A stretch of 5,192 nt of DNA from assembly GCA_945912085.1 (NCBI GenBank), contig CAMEBJ010000102.1:1-5192 (forward strand), given 5' to 3'. This DNA comes from an uncultured Bacteroidales bacterium. Its GTDB lineage: Bacteria; Bacteroidota; Bacteroidia; Bacteroidales; UBA932. Both the position numbers and the translations under genes were made by a program. The notes under the pieces were generated by a model, which saw nothing but the letters and a program-made list of their open reading frames with translations, was not told the DNA's origin and searched no databases. Shown here piece after piece: positions 1-5,186 of the stretch (position 1 is the stretch's first letter; each line of letters begins with the position of its first letter).

Positions 1-863
1 CTTACTTTGAATCCGATTGGCCCCTCAATCCCTCCGTCCGTGAAATCAAGATCCCCGAATTCCTCCTGCACAATGTTCCCGTCCATAATCACAGTCAGGC
101 CGACATTCTTCAACTGTATTCCGGCAAGTGCCTCCCCGGTTTCGCTCAGAGGGATGGACCTGTCAATGTGACCCTTGAGCAATCCTTTGATTTTAACCTG
201 GTTGCCTGTTTTGTAGCCCTCCGGAACAATCGCTGTGAGGGAAGGGAAGAGGGGAGTGACCTCCATTCCAAACGCCTCAGCCCAGTTGTAACCGTCTCCG
301 GTAGAACCTGTTCCGGGATAGGAAAGCCCGCCTGTCGCGATGATCAGGGCGCGGCAGTTGTATGAGCTCCCGTCGGTACATTCAATGGTGAAATCACCAC
401 TTTTCTCCGTGATGTCGCTGCCGCCAGAGAAATAAATCCGCCCGACCTCCTTCCCGCAAAGAATCCGTGCACCTGCCCTTGTGGCAGCCCTGACAAGGGT
501 GTCAACCACATCGGACGAACGGTGTGATGCGGGAAATGCCCTGTCGCCCCTTTCCACAACGGTTTCCAACCCGTTTCTGTTGAGAAAATTCTCGAAGGCA
601 GCCGGCGTCAGATTGTAGAAGGACGGCTTCAGGAGATTCGGTTTGGGGTGGACGTGGCCGGAGAACTCGTTCCAGTCTTTCATATTGGTGAAATTGCAAC
701 GGCCCTTGCCGGTAATCATTATTTTCCGGCCGGGCCTCGGCATTTTCTCAAGGACGGTCACGGAGGTGTCTCCGGAGGCTGCTGAGATTTTTTCCGCCGC
801 ACCCACGGCAGCCATCAGACCTGCAGCTCCGGCTCCGATGATTATTATATCTGAAAAAAACAT
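1..863 (-). CDS. HI0933/YhiN-family FAD-dependent flavoprotein (N-terminal part, truncated by window edge)
   Basis: The minus-strand frame is open without a stop from the ATG at 863 to the left edge, giving 287 codons; the C-terminus lies outside the window. Residues 6-19 contain a Rossmann dinucleotide-binding motif (IIIIGAGAAGLMAA). Residues 39-60 carry the family hallmark beginning EKMPRPGRKIMITGKGRCN and ending FTN, and residues 178-192 carry GGLSYPGTGSTGDGY. Together these are diagnostic of the HI0933/YhiN (BaiN-like) flavoproteins, usually about 400 residues long, so roughly 70% is present. Members bind FAD and are presumed cytoplasmic NAD(P)H-linked oxidoreductases; the physiological substrate of most is unknown, and a bile-acid role should not be assumed. 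The start is the first Met after an in-frame stop, and the next Met (residue 17) would destroy the FAD-binding loop. No clear ribosome binding site is visible, as is normal in Bacteroidetes. It is divergent from the tRNA gene. Confidence 0.93.
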   Translation of the reverse strand, partial: MFFSDIIIIGAGAAGLMAAVGAAEKISAASGDTSVTVLEKMPRPGRKIMITGKGRCNFTNMKDWNEFSGHVHPKPNLLKPSFYNLTPAAFENFLNRNGLETVVERGDRAFPASHRSSDVVDTLVRAATRAGARILCGKEVGRIYFSGGSDITEKSGDFTIECTDGSSYNCRALIIATGGLSYPGTGSTGDGYNWAEAFGMEVTPLFPSLTAIVPEGYKTGNQVKIKGLLKGHIDRSIPLSETGEALAGIQLKNVGLTVIMDGNIVQEEFGDLDFTDGGIEGPIGFKV

Positions 864-907
864 AGGGAATCTTCAAAAAATGTGGTATGAAAATTCTGAT
901 GAAAAAT

Positions 908-941
908 TTTGTCGCGAATATAGAAAAAATAACTATCTTTG
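908..941 (+). promoter_or_regulatory. Bacteroidetes-type promoter for the tRNA-Thr gene
   Basis: A consensus -7 box TATCTTTG lies at 934-941 and a TTTG at 908-911 could be the -33 box. The spacer is 22 bases, slightly longer than the usual 19-21, so the -33 assignment is weaker than the -7. Transcription would start near 946-950 and give a 5' leader of about 65 nt before the mature tRNA. On the opposite strand, 915-922 reads TATATTCG, one base from a -7 consensus, and might serve the divergent flavoprotein gene; I see no good -33 for it. Confidence 0.55.
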
Positions 942-981
942 CAGTCCCTTTGGGAAAAATCTTGTCAGAAAGACGGAAACA

Positions 982-995
982 CCTGCGTAAGCAGG
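982..995 (+). other. GNRA-type hairpin in the tRNA precursor leader
   Basis: CCTGC (982-986), GTAA (987-990) and GCAGG (991-995) form a perfect 5-bp stem closed by a GUAA tetraloop, a stable GNRA loop. It lies 18 bases upstream of the tRNA 5' end and downstream of the predicted start of transcription, so it would be in the precursor leader removed by RNase P. Whether it does anything is unknown. Confidence 0.4.
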
Positions 996-1013
996 CCCTG
1001 AAGGAGTTTCAAA

Positions 1014-1086
1014 GCCAGTTTAGCTTAGTTGGTAGAGCATCGCATTCGTAACGCGAAGGTCGTGGGTTCGACTCCCATAGCTGGCT
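1014..1086 (+). tRNA. tRNA-Thr (anticodon CGU)
   Basis: A full cloverleaf can be folded. The acceptor stem is 1014-1020 with 1079-1085 (one G-U pair). The D arm is 1023-1038 with a T-G pair closing its stem. The anticodon arm is 1040-1056 with loop TTCGTAA and anticodon CGT at 1047-1049, reading ACG (Thr). The variable region is AGGTC, and the T arm is 1062-1078 with the standard TTCGACT loop. The discriminator is T1086. CCA is not encoded: the next three bases are CCC, so the end must be added by nucleotidyltransferase. The pair at tRNA positions 31-39, A1044 with C1052, is a mismatch; the usual form of this isoacceptor has A-U there. Other arms are intact, so the gene is probably functional. 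Confidence 0.95.
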
Positions 1087-1107
1087 CCCAAGATTTTTTC
1101 AGAACAG

Positions 1108-1134
1108 AATTGCCCGGCATTCCCGGGCAATTTT
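1108..1134 (+). terminator. Rho-independent terminator after tRNA-Thr
   Basis: AATTGCCCGG (1108-1117) and CCGGGCAATT (1123-1132) form a perfect 10-bp stem around the loop CATTC, followed by two more T residues so that the 3' side ends in four Ts. It sits 21 bases after the tRNA and ends 21 bases before the next gene's ATG. A leaky terminator could allow read-through into the acyltransferase gene. Confidence 0.85.
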
Positions 1135-1155
1135 CGAATATCAACACTTATTCAG

Positions 1156-2253
1156 ATGAATCAGAAACAACGCTACCTTCTACTGGACGGTCTGAGAGGA
1201 GTTGCCGCCCTGATGGTCGTCTGCTATCATTTCTTTGAAGCCTTCGCCACAAGCCCGGCAGACCAGAAATTCAATCACGGGTACCTCGCAGTGGATTTCT
1301 TCTTCGTGCTTTCCGGATTCGTGATGGGATATGCCTACGATGACCGCTGGAAAGCAATGTCAGTCAAGGACTTCTTCCGGCGCCGCCTGGTCCGTCTCCA
1401 TCCGATGCTCATCCTGGGAGTCCTCCTGGGCACCGTCTCATTCCTGATTCAGGGCAGTGTCCGCTGGGACGGAACGGCAGTTCCCGCGACAATGATTCTT
1501 GTGGCAGTGATTCTGAACCTGCTTATGCTCCCGGTGATTCCCGGAACGGCAGCCGATGTCAGGGGTAACGGGGAGATGTTTCCTCTCAACGGCCCTGCTT
1601 GGTCCCTCTTTTTCGAATACATAGGCAACATAATGTACGCTCTTTGCCTCCGCCGTCTTTCGACTAAATGGCTCACTGCCTTCACAGTGCTCTGCGGAGC
1701 GTCCCTTGCAGCGTTCACCCTCGCCAACGGCTCCGGCTTCTGGAACATAGGCGTGGGCTGGACTCTTGCCGGACACAATTTCATCGGAGGCTTTCTCCGT
1801 ATGTCCTTCTCATTCTCTGCCGGTCTTCTGCTCTCCCGCAACTGCCGGACAATAAAAGTCAAGGGCGCATTCCTGATTTGCGCCCTCGTGATAGTCTCCC
1901 TTCTTTCGGTACCGTATCTCGGAACAGAGACGATGCCTTGGATCAACGGTATATTTGACCTTGTGTGCATCCTCGGTGTGTTCCCGGCCCTGGTACTGCT
2001 TGGAGCCGGAGGCTCCGCGGAAGGAAATATATCTTCGAAAATATGTTCTTTTGTCGGGGATATCTCATATCCCTTATATATAATACATTATCCTTTTATG
2101 TACCTGTTCTATGCCTACGTCTGGAAAAACGGCCTGGCCTTCCGTGACGTCTGGTACATAGCCCTCGGGATTTTCATCATCTGCATACTCACAGCCTGGG
2201 CGGCATTCCGTCTCTACGACCGTCCTGTCCGTCGCTATCTCAGCCGTCGCTAA
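1156..2253 (+). CDS. Acyltransferase-3 family integral membrane acyltransferase (OafA-like)
   Basis: A 365-residue protein with about ten hydrophobic segments, the usual size for a stand-alone acyltransferase-3 (PF01757) protein. Hallmarks in order: LDGLRGVAALMVVCYHFF at residues 10-27 with the conserved His25; GYLAVDFFFVLSGFVM at 42-57; RRRLVRLHP at 75-83; NGPAWSLFFEY at 145-155 with Glu154; GDISYPLYIIHYP at 301-313; and YDRPVRRYL near the C-terminus. Such enzymes sit in the cytoplasmic membrane and move acyl groups, most often acetyl, onto sugars of O-antigen, capsule, peptidoglycan or exported glycans; the acceptor here cannot be predicted. No SGNH domain is fused. The ATG at 1156 gives the complete first motif. 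No TAnnTTTG box lies between the tRNA terminator and the start, so the source of its transcript is unclear. The stop codon interlocks with that of the convergent SIMPL gene. Codons for residues 301-315 are unusually AT-rich. Confidence 0.92.
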   Translation: MNQKQRYLLLDGLRGVAALMVVCYHFFEAFATSPADQKFNHGYLAVDFFFVLSGFVMGYAYDDRWKAMSVKDFFRRRLVRLHPMLILGVLLGTVSFLIQGSVRWDGTAVPATMILVAVILNLLMLPVIPGTAADVRGNGEMFPLNGPAWSLFFEYIGNIMYALCLRRLSTKWLTAFTVLCGASLAAFTLANGSGFWNIGVGWTLAGHNFIGGFLRMSFSFSAGLLLSRNCRTIKVKGAFLICALVIVSLLSVPYLGTETMPWINGIFDLVCILGVFPALVLLGAGGSAEGNISSKICSFVGDISYPLYIIHYPFMYLFYAYVWKNGLAFRDVWYIALGIFIICILTAWAAFRLYDRPVRRYLSRR

Positions 2254-2954
2254 TTCTTAAGGTAATATGTAACCGAGGAGACGACCCTGACTTTCTTGAT
2301 GTAAGGGGTGTTGCTGTCGCGGTTCTCAATTGTGAAGGTCCCCTGGCTTGCGGTCTTGATCTTTCCGAGCCTGCTGTCAGAGTCCTTCGCGAATTTCTGA
2401 GCGGCCTCGCGGGCATTCCTTGTCGCCTCTTCAATCATCTCCGGCTTGATTTCGTTCAGACCTTCATACTTGAACTCCACCTGATTCTCCCAGTTGTTGC
2501 CGCTTGTGACGACACCTTTTTTCAGGAGTTCAGGCTGCCTTTCCATCAGTTTCAGAATCTGGTCGACCTTTCCGGTGCAGACAGTCACCACGTTCGATGC
2601 GATGTAGCGGTAGGTCCTGTCGTTGTCCCCGTACTCATTGGCATACTTGTCGGAAATCACAGGAACCGAGACCGTTATCTCCTCTGTCGGAATACCTCCT
2701 GAAACAAGGAAGTCCACAATTGCGGAATTGTTCTGGTCAATCTGCCCGTAAATGGACTGGATGTCATTGCCCATCACCTTGTAGCACACCGGCCAGATGA
2801 CCTTGTCCGCCTTCACCTCCTTTTCGCAGAGTCCTTTCACATTGACAGTTCGGTCATAGGAGCGGAATTCGCTCACAGCCTTCGGCAGCATCGCTCCGAG
2901 TACGATCAGGCCGACCATTATCGCCAGACCGCTGTAGAATTTTCCCTTGTCCAT
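2250..2954 (-). CDS. Membrane-anchored SIMPL-domain (DUF541) protein
   Basis: A 234-residue protein. Residues 6-27 form one hydrophobic segment following a Lys-containing start, best read as an uncleaved membrane anchor or signal peptide, placing the rest outside the cytoplasm. The SIMPL domain begins around residue 36 with TVNVKGLCEKEVKADKV, continues through a variable middle (YANEYGDNDRTYRYIASNVVTV at 104-125), and has the conserved helix EEATRNAREAAQKFAKDS at 175-192. It ends in a beta strand, VRVVSSVTYYLKN. Bacterial relatives include E. coli YggE and Brucella BP26. YggE is linked to oxidative stress and BP26 forms ring-like multimers, but the molecular function in Bacteroidetes is unknown. 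The start is the ATG at 2954, ahead of the membrane segment. I found no convincing promoter upstream; TACATTGG near 3015-3022 on this strand is one base from the -7 consensus but lacks a -33. Confidence 0.92.
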   Translation of the reverse strand: MDKGKFYSGLAIMVGLIVLGAMLPKAVSEFRSYDRTVNVKGLCEKEVKADKVIWPVCYKVMGNDIQSIYGQIDQNNSAIVDFLVSGGIPTEEITVSVPVISDKYANEYGDNDRTYRYIASNVVTVCTGKVDQILKLMERQPELLKKGVVTSGNNWENQVEFKYEGLNEIKPEMIEEATRNAREAAQKFAKDSDSRLGKIKTASQGTFTIENRDSNTPYIKKVRVVSSVTYYLKN

Positions 2955-3189
2955 AGAATGATATTTTTTTTGAAATGAATGTTTTCAGGAATCTTCAAAA
3001 TTCAAAACCGCGCCAATGTATTCACAAATCATACCAGGTTGTTGTTTTGAAGAATCTCACAGTGCTGATTATGCTGAAATTGTCCGGATAATCTCTCTTA
3101 GAGTCTTGCGGGGATGTGGAAGATGAATCTTTTTCCTATATTTGCGGGGTTGTTCAAAAAAGACGCGATAATTACATAATTGACACGAT
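2955..3189. other. Divergent intergenic region
   Basis: This AT-rich spacer separates the starts of the SIMPL gene (leftward) and the GH123-like gene (rightward). It holds the plus-strand promoter annotated separately. It also has a 9-base inverted repeat, TCTTCAAAA at 2992-3000 and TTTTGAAGA at 3045-3053, with 44 bases between the arms. I see no RNA gene, no plausible small protein gene and no strong hairpin. Confidence 0.6.
3115..3144 (+). promoter_or_regulatory. Promoter for the GH123-like gene
   Basis: TATATTTG at 3137-3144 is a perfect Bacteroidetes -7 box. TGTG at 3115-3118, with an 18-base spacer, is the best available -33 match (one mismatch to TTTG). Transcription would start around 3149-3152, leaving a leader of about 40 nt before the ATG at 3190. 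The imperfect -33 may mean modest basal strength or dependence on an activator; that is inference. Confidence 0.65.
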
Positions 3190-4932
3190 ATGAGAAACCA
3201 ATCCATTATTTACATTTTTGCAACTGCACTAGCTCTCTCGTGTGCCGGAAACGGCGGCAACGTGTTTGTCGAGGCGGCAGATCCCGTTGAAGTAAGACAG
3301 ATTGATTCCACTCTGTGGGATGCCGCTCCGGACGGTCTTCAGGCAATGTGGGTCAGTTCTGACTATGCTTATTCACGCAGTGCCTATCCGGTGACCGATT
3401 CTCCTGATGTTCTGAAACTCACTGCCTGGAAAGGGGAGAGGGTCAGCGGAGAGTTCCTGCTGTGGAGCCGTGAGAGAGTCAGAAATGTCCGCTGCTCAGC
3501 CGGAGTCCTTGAGTCAGAGGACGGGGCGAGGATTGACAACGGTGCTTCCTGCCGTTTTGTCCGTTACACGCTTGCTGATGCGCCTGCTCCAGAGTGCAAG
3601 TGCAACAGAAAGGAAGGACATCCGGAGGTTCTCGTTCCGGATCTGCTTGATGATGTGACTTCACTCGACATAGAGGGCAGGACAGTCCGTCCGGTGTGGT
3701 TCTCCCTGGATGTGCCTGCAGATGCTGCTGCCGGAAAATATACCGCTGAAGTCGTTGTGAAAGCCGGATGCAGGAAGGTAGGAAAACTTCCTGTGGAACT
3801 GACTGTTGTTGACAGGGTACTCCCTCCGGTTTGTGACTGGACCTACCACCTGGATCTCTGGCAGCATCCTTCGGCGGTGGCACGCGCAAGGGGAGTGGAT
3901 GAGTGGAGCGATGAGCATTTCGCAGCACTGCGCGAGGAAATGGCTCCTCTGGCCGAGGCTGGACAGAAGGTCATCACCTGCACGCTGAACCGTGACCCAT
4001 GGAATCATCAATGCTATGATGCTTACGGAGATATGATTCGCTGGACAAAGCACTCCGACGGAACCTGGAGCTATGACTACGAGGTCTTTGACCGCTGGGT
4101 TTCCCTGATGATGTCCTTGGGAATCAACAAGATGATAAACTGCTATTCTATGGTGCCGTGGAACTGCCTTCTGGACTATTTCGATGAGGCTTCCTCTCAG
4201 ACCGTGACTGTGAAGGCTGACCCGGGTTCCGCTGAATTTGAACAGATGTGGAAGCCTTTCCTGGTGGATTTCAAAGGACATCTTCAGGAGAAGGGCTGGC
4301 TGGAAATCACCAACATCGCAATGGATGAAAGGTCGCCTGAGCAGATGGATGCAGCAGTCCGCGTTCTTTCAGAATGTGCGCCGGAAATGGGCTTTGCAAT
4401 TGCCGACAATCATGCTTCCTACCGCAAATATACTATGATGAGGGATGTCTGCGTTGCAATGAGGCATCCTATGGATCAGGAAGACATCGTTATGAGGAAG
4501 GAACAGGGATTCAATTCCACCTTCTATGTCTGCTGCAGCACGCATTATCCGAACACCTTCACTTTCTCGCAGCCTTACGAATCGGAACTTCTCATTTACT
4601 ATGGAGAGGCAGTCGGATATGACGGAATGCTGAGGTGGGCCTACAATTCCTGGCCGGCAGACCCGGCTTACGATTCAAGGTTCGGTTCTTTCGCATCTGG
4701 AGACACCTATTTCACCTATCCGGGTGCACGCTCGTCCGTCAGATTTGAAAAACTCAGGGACGGAATCGAGAATGCCGAGAAAATCAGAACTCTCAGGGAA
4801 AGCGGTGATGAGGCTCTCCTCAAGGACATAGAAGAGATTCTCACACCATTCAGACTGGGTGACACTGCAGACGCATCCTGCCATTGGGCTCAGGTTGTCG
4901 CTCTTGCTACAGACGCACTCAACCGGTTGTAA
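3190..4932 (+). CDS. GH123-like (DUF4091) glycosidase, probable lipoprotein
   Basis: A 580-residue protein. Residues 1-18 form a short signal peptide ending ALALSC; Cys18 is a likely lipidation site, although the lipobox is not ideal and the residues after Cys (AGNGG) lack the acidic surface-export signal of many Bacteroidetes lipoproteins. Residues about 35-207 look like the beta-sandwich N-terminal domain (VWFSLDVPADAAAGKYTAEVVV at 169-190). From LPPVCDWTYHLDLWQHP (211-227) the catalytic TIM-barrel region begins, and IAMDERSPEQM (376-386) supplies the adjacent Asp379-Glu380 pair expected for GH123 substrate-assisted catalysis. The C-terminus has the DUF4091 motif PGARSSVRFEKLRDGIENAE (511-530). 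Characterised GH123 enzymes release beta-linked GalNAc from glycosphingolipid-type glycans; many DUF4091 proteins are untested, so exact substrate is inference. Sixteen cysteines is a lot for an exported protein. No SusC/SusD genes are adjacent. A strong hairpin follows 26 bases after the stop. Confidence 0.85.
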   Translation: MRNQSIIYIFATALALSCAGNGGNVFVEAADPVEVRQIDSTLWDAAPDGLQAMWVSSDYAYSRSAYPVTDSPDVLKLTAWKGERVSGEFLLWSRERVRNVRCSAGVLESEDGARIDNGASCRFVRYTLADAPAPECKCNRKEGHPEVLVPDLLDDVTSLDIEGRTVRPVWFSLDVPADAAAGKYTAEVVVKAGCRKVGKLPVELTVVDRVLPPVCDWTYHLDLWQHPSAVARARGVDEWSDEHFAALREEMAPLAEAGQKVITCTLNRDPWNHQCYDAYGDMIRWTKHSDGTWSYDYEVFDRWVSLMMSLGINKMINCYSMVPWNCLLDYFDEASSQTVTVKADPGSAEFEQMWKPFLVDFKGHLQEKGWLEITNIAMDERSPEQMDAAVRVLSECAPEMGFAIADNHASYRKYTMMRDVCVAMRHPMDQEDIVMRKEQGFNSTFYVCCSTHYPNTFTFSQPYESELLIYYGEAVGYDGMLRWAYNSWPADPAYDSRFGSFASGDTYFTYPGARSSVRFEKLRDGIENAEKIRTLRESGDEALLKDIEEILTPFRLGDTADASCHWAQVVALATDALNRL

Positions 4933-4958
4933 CAGAGGTTGTTGAAGGTAATTAAATC

Positions 4959-4989
4959 GAAACGGTCCGCATTCTCTGCGGACCGTTTC
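4959..4989. terminator. Strong hairpin, probable bidirectional terminator
   Basis: GAAACGGTCCGCA (4959-4971) and TGCGGACCGTTTC (4977-4989) pair perfectly over 13 bp around a TTCTC loop. It lies 26 bases after the stop of the GH123-like gene and would end its mRNA; read the other way it would end the proposed small RNA. Neither side has a long T tract (GTTTC then CGGTTAG rightward, GTTTC then GATTTAATT leftward). The leftward reading is slightly the more terminator-like. Confidence 0.75.
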
Positions 4990-5047
4990 CGGTTAGTTAG
5001 TAGTGTGTGTATCCCAAATCGGATAAATTAATTATTGTGGTCAGTAG

Positions 5048-5070
5048 AATTTTGGAGTGGTTCCAAAATT
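5048..5070. repeat. Perfect 9-bp inverted repeat (hairpin)
   Basis: AATTTTGGA (5048-5056) and TCCAAAATT (5062-5070) are exact reverse complements around a 5-base loop (GTGGT on the plus strand, ACCAC on the minus). It would be the middle stem-loop of the proposed small RNA. It is not followed by a T tract in either direction, so a terminator role is less likely. Confidence 0.65.
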
Positions 5071-5085
5071 GTTGTTTTACGTCTG

Positions 5086-5128
5086 GTAACGCTTAAAGAA
5101 TGTAAGCATTCTTTTGGGTTTGCGTTAC
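5086..5128. repeat. Two-part hairpin with internal loop
   Basis: The outer stem GTAACGC/GCGTTAC (5086-5092 with 5122-5128) encloses an inner perfect 8-bp stem AAAGAATG/CATTCTTT (5095-5102 with 5107-5114) with a TAAG loop. An asymmetric internal loop of TT against TGGGTTT separates the two stems. It lies immediately downstream of the minus-strand promoter, so it would be the 5' structure of the proposed transcript. Confidence 0.65.
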
Positions 5129-5134
5129 AGTTTG

Positions 5135-5165
5135 CAAATATAATCAACTTTTTCATAAATCCAAA
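5135..5165 (-). promoter_or_regulatory. Consensus Bacteroidetes promoter, reading leftward
   Basis: On the minus strand, TTTG (5165-5162), a spacer of exactly 19 bases, and TATATTTG (5142-5135) match the Bacteroidetes housekeeping promoter in both boxes and in spacing. It is the best promoter match in the window. It points into a stretch with no protein gene, which is the main reason to propose a small RNA there. Confidence 0.75.
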
Positions 5166-5186
5166 TCATTTGGCAAAAGATTTGGC
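5161..5186. repeat. Repeated ATTTGGC motif overlapping the -33 box
   Basis: ATTTGGC occurs at 5168-5174 and again at 5180-5186, 12 bases apart. The first copy also forms the palindrome CCAAAT-C-ATTTGG (5161-5173), which covers the -33 element of the leftward promoter. This arrangement could be an operator for a DNA-binding protein, but no regulator gene is present and chance in AT-rich DNA is possible. Confidence 0.35.

Larger units (their letters stand above)
4955..5130 (-). ncRNA. Candidate independent small RNA of unknown family (about 175 nt)
   Basis: Reading leftward from a consensus promoter at 5135-5165, transcription would start near 5128-5131. The predicted RNA begins with a hairpin pairing GTAACGC with GCGTTAC (5128-5122 with 5092-5086) that encloses AAAGAATG/CATTCTTT (5114-5107 with 5102-5095). 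It continues with a perfect 9-bp hairpin at 5070-5048, then an apparently unpaired linker rich in ACAC and CTAACTAACC, and ends in the 13-bp perfect hairpin at 4989-4959. No protein gene lies downstream in this direction, because the GH123-like gene is convergent, so it is not a leader for anything visible. I do not recognise it as 6S RNA, tmRNA, RNase P RNA or SRP RNA. Promoter and structures are seen; that they form one transcript is inference. Confidence 0.45.

Noticed and set aside
643..990. A 115-residue plus-strand open frame antisense to the flavoprotein
   Set aside because: It covers the conserved FAD-binding N-terminus of the opposite-strand gene, then runs through its spacer and the tRNA promoter; the translation has no protein-like features.
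1062..1090. The tRNA 3' end as an integration attachment site
   Set aside because: No second copy of the tRNA 3' sequence and no integrase gene is found in the window, so a mobile element is not supported here.
1029..1238. A 69-residue open frame starting within the tRNA gene
   Set aside because: It begins in the D loop of the tRNA, crosses the terminator and overlaps the acyltransferase start in another frame.
1449..1970. A 173-residue open frame on the minus strand inside the acyltransferase gene
   Set aside because: It is wholly antisense to a gene with clear family motifs, its translation is rich in Arg and Pro without domain features, and it has no promoter of its own.
3661..4281. A 206-residue open frame on the minus strand inside the GH123-like gene
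   Set aside because: Antisense to a strongly supported gene, with no recognisable motif or start context; it is a by-product of the codon pattern of the real gene.
4990..5015. TACTAAC and the GT-rich stretch as an intron branch point or a microsatellite
   Set aside because: The TACTAAC match on the minus strand is incidental in a bacterium and there is no group II intron structure; the GT run is too short to be a meaningful repeat array.
5077..5109. A 10-codon minus-strand open frame (MLTFFKRYQT) inside the proposed small RNA
   Set aside because: Its start codon lies in the paired inner stem, there is no downstream gene it could regulate as a leader peptide, and ten codons is expected by chance.
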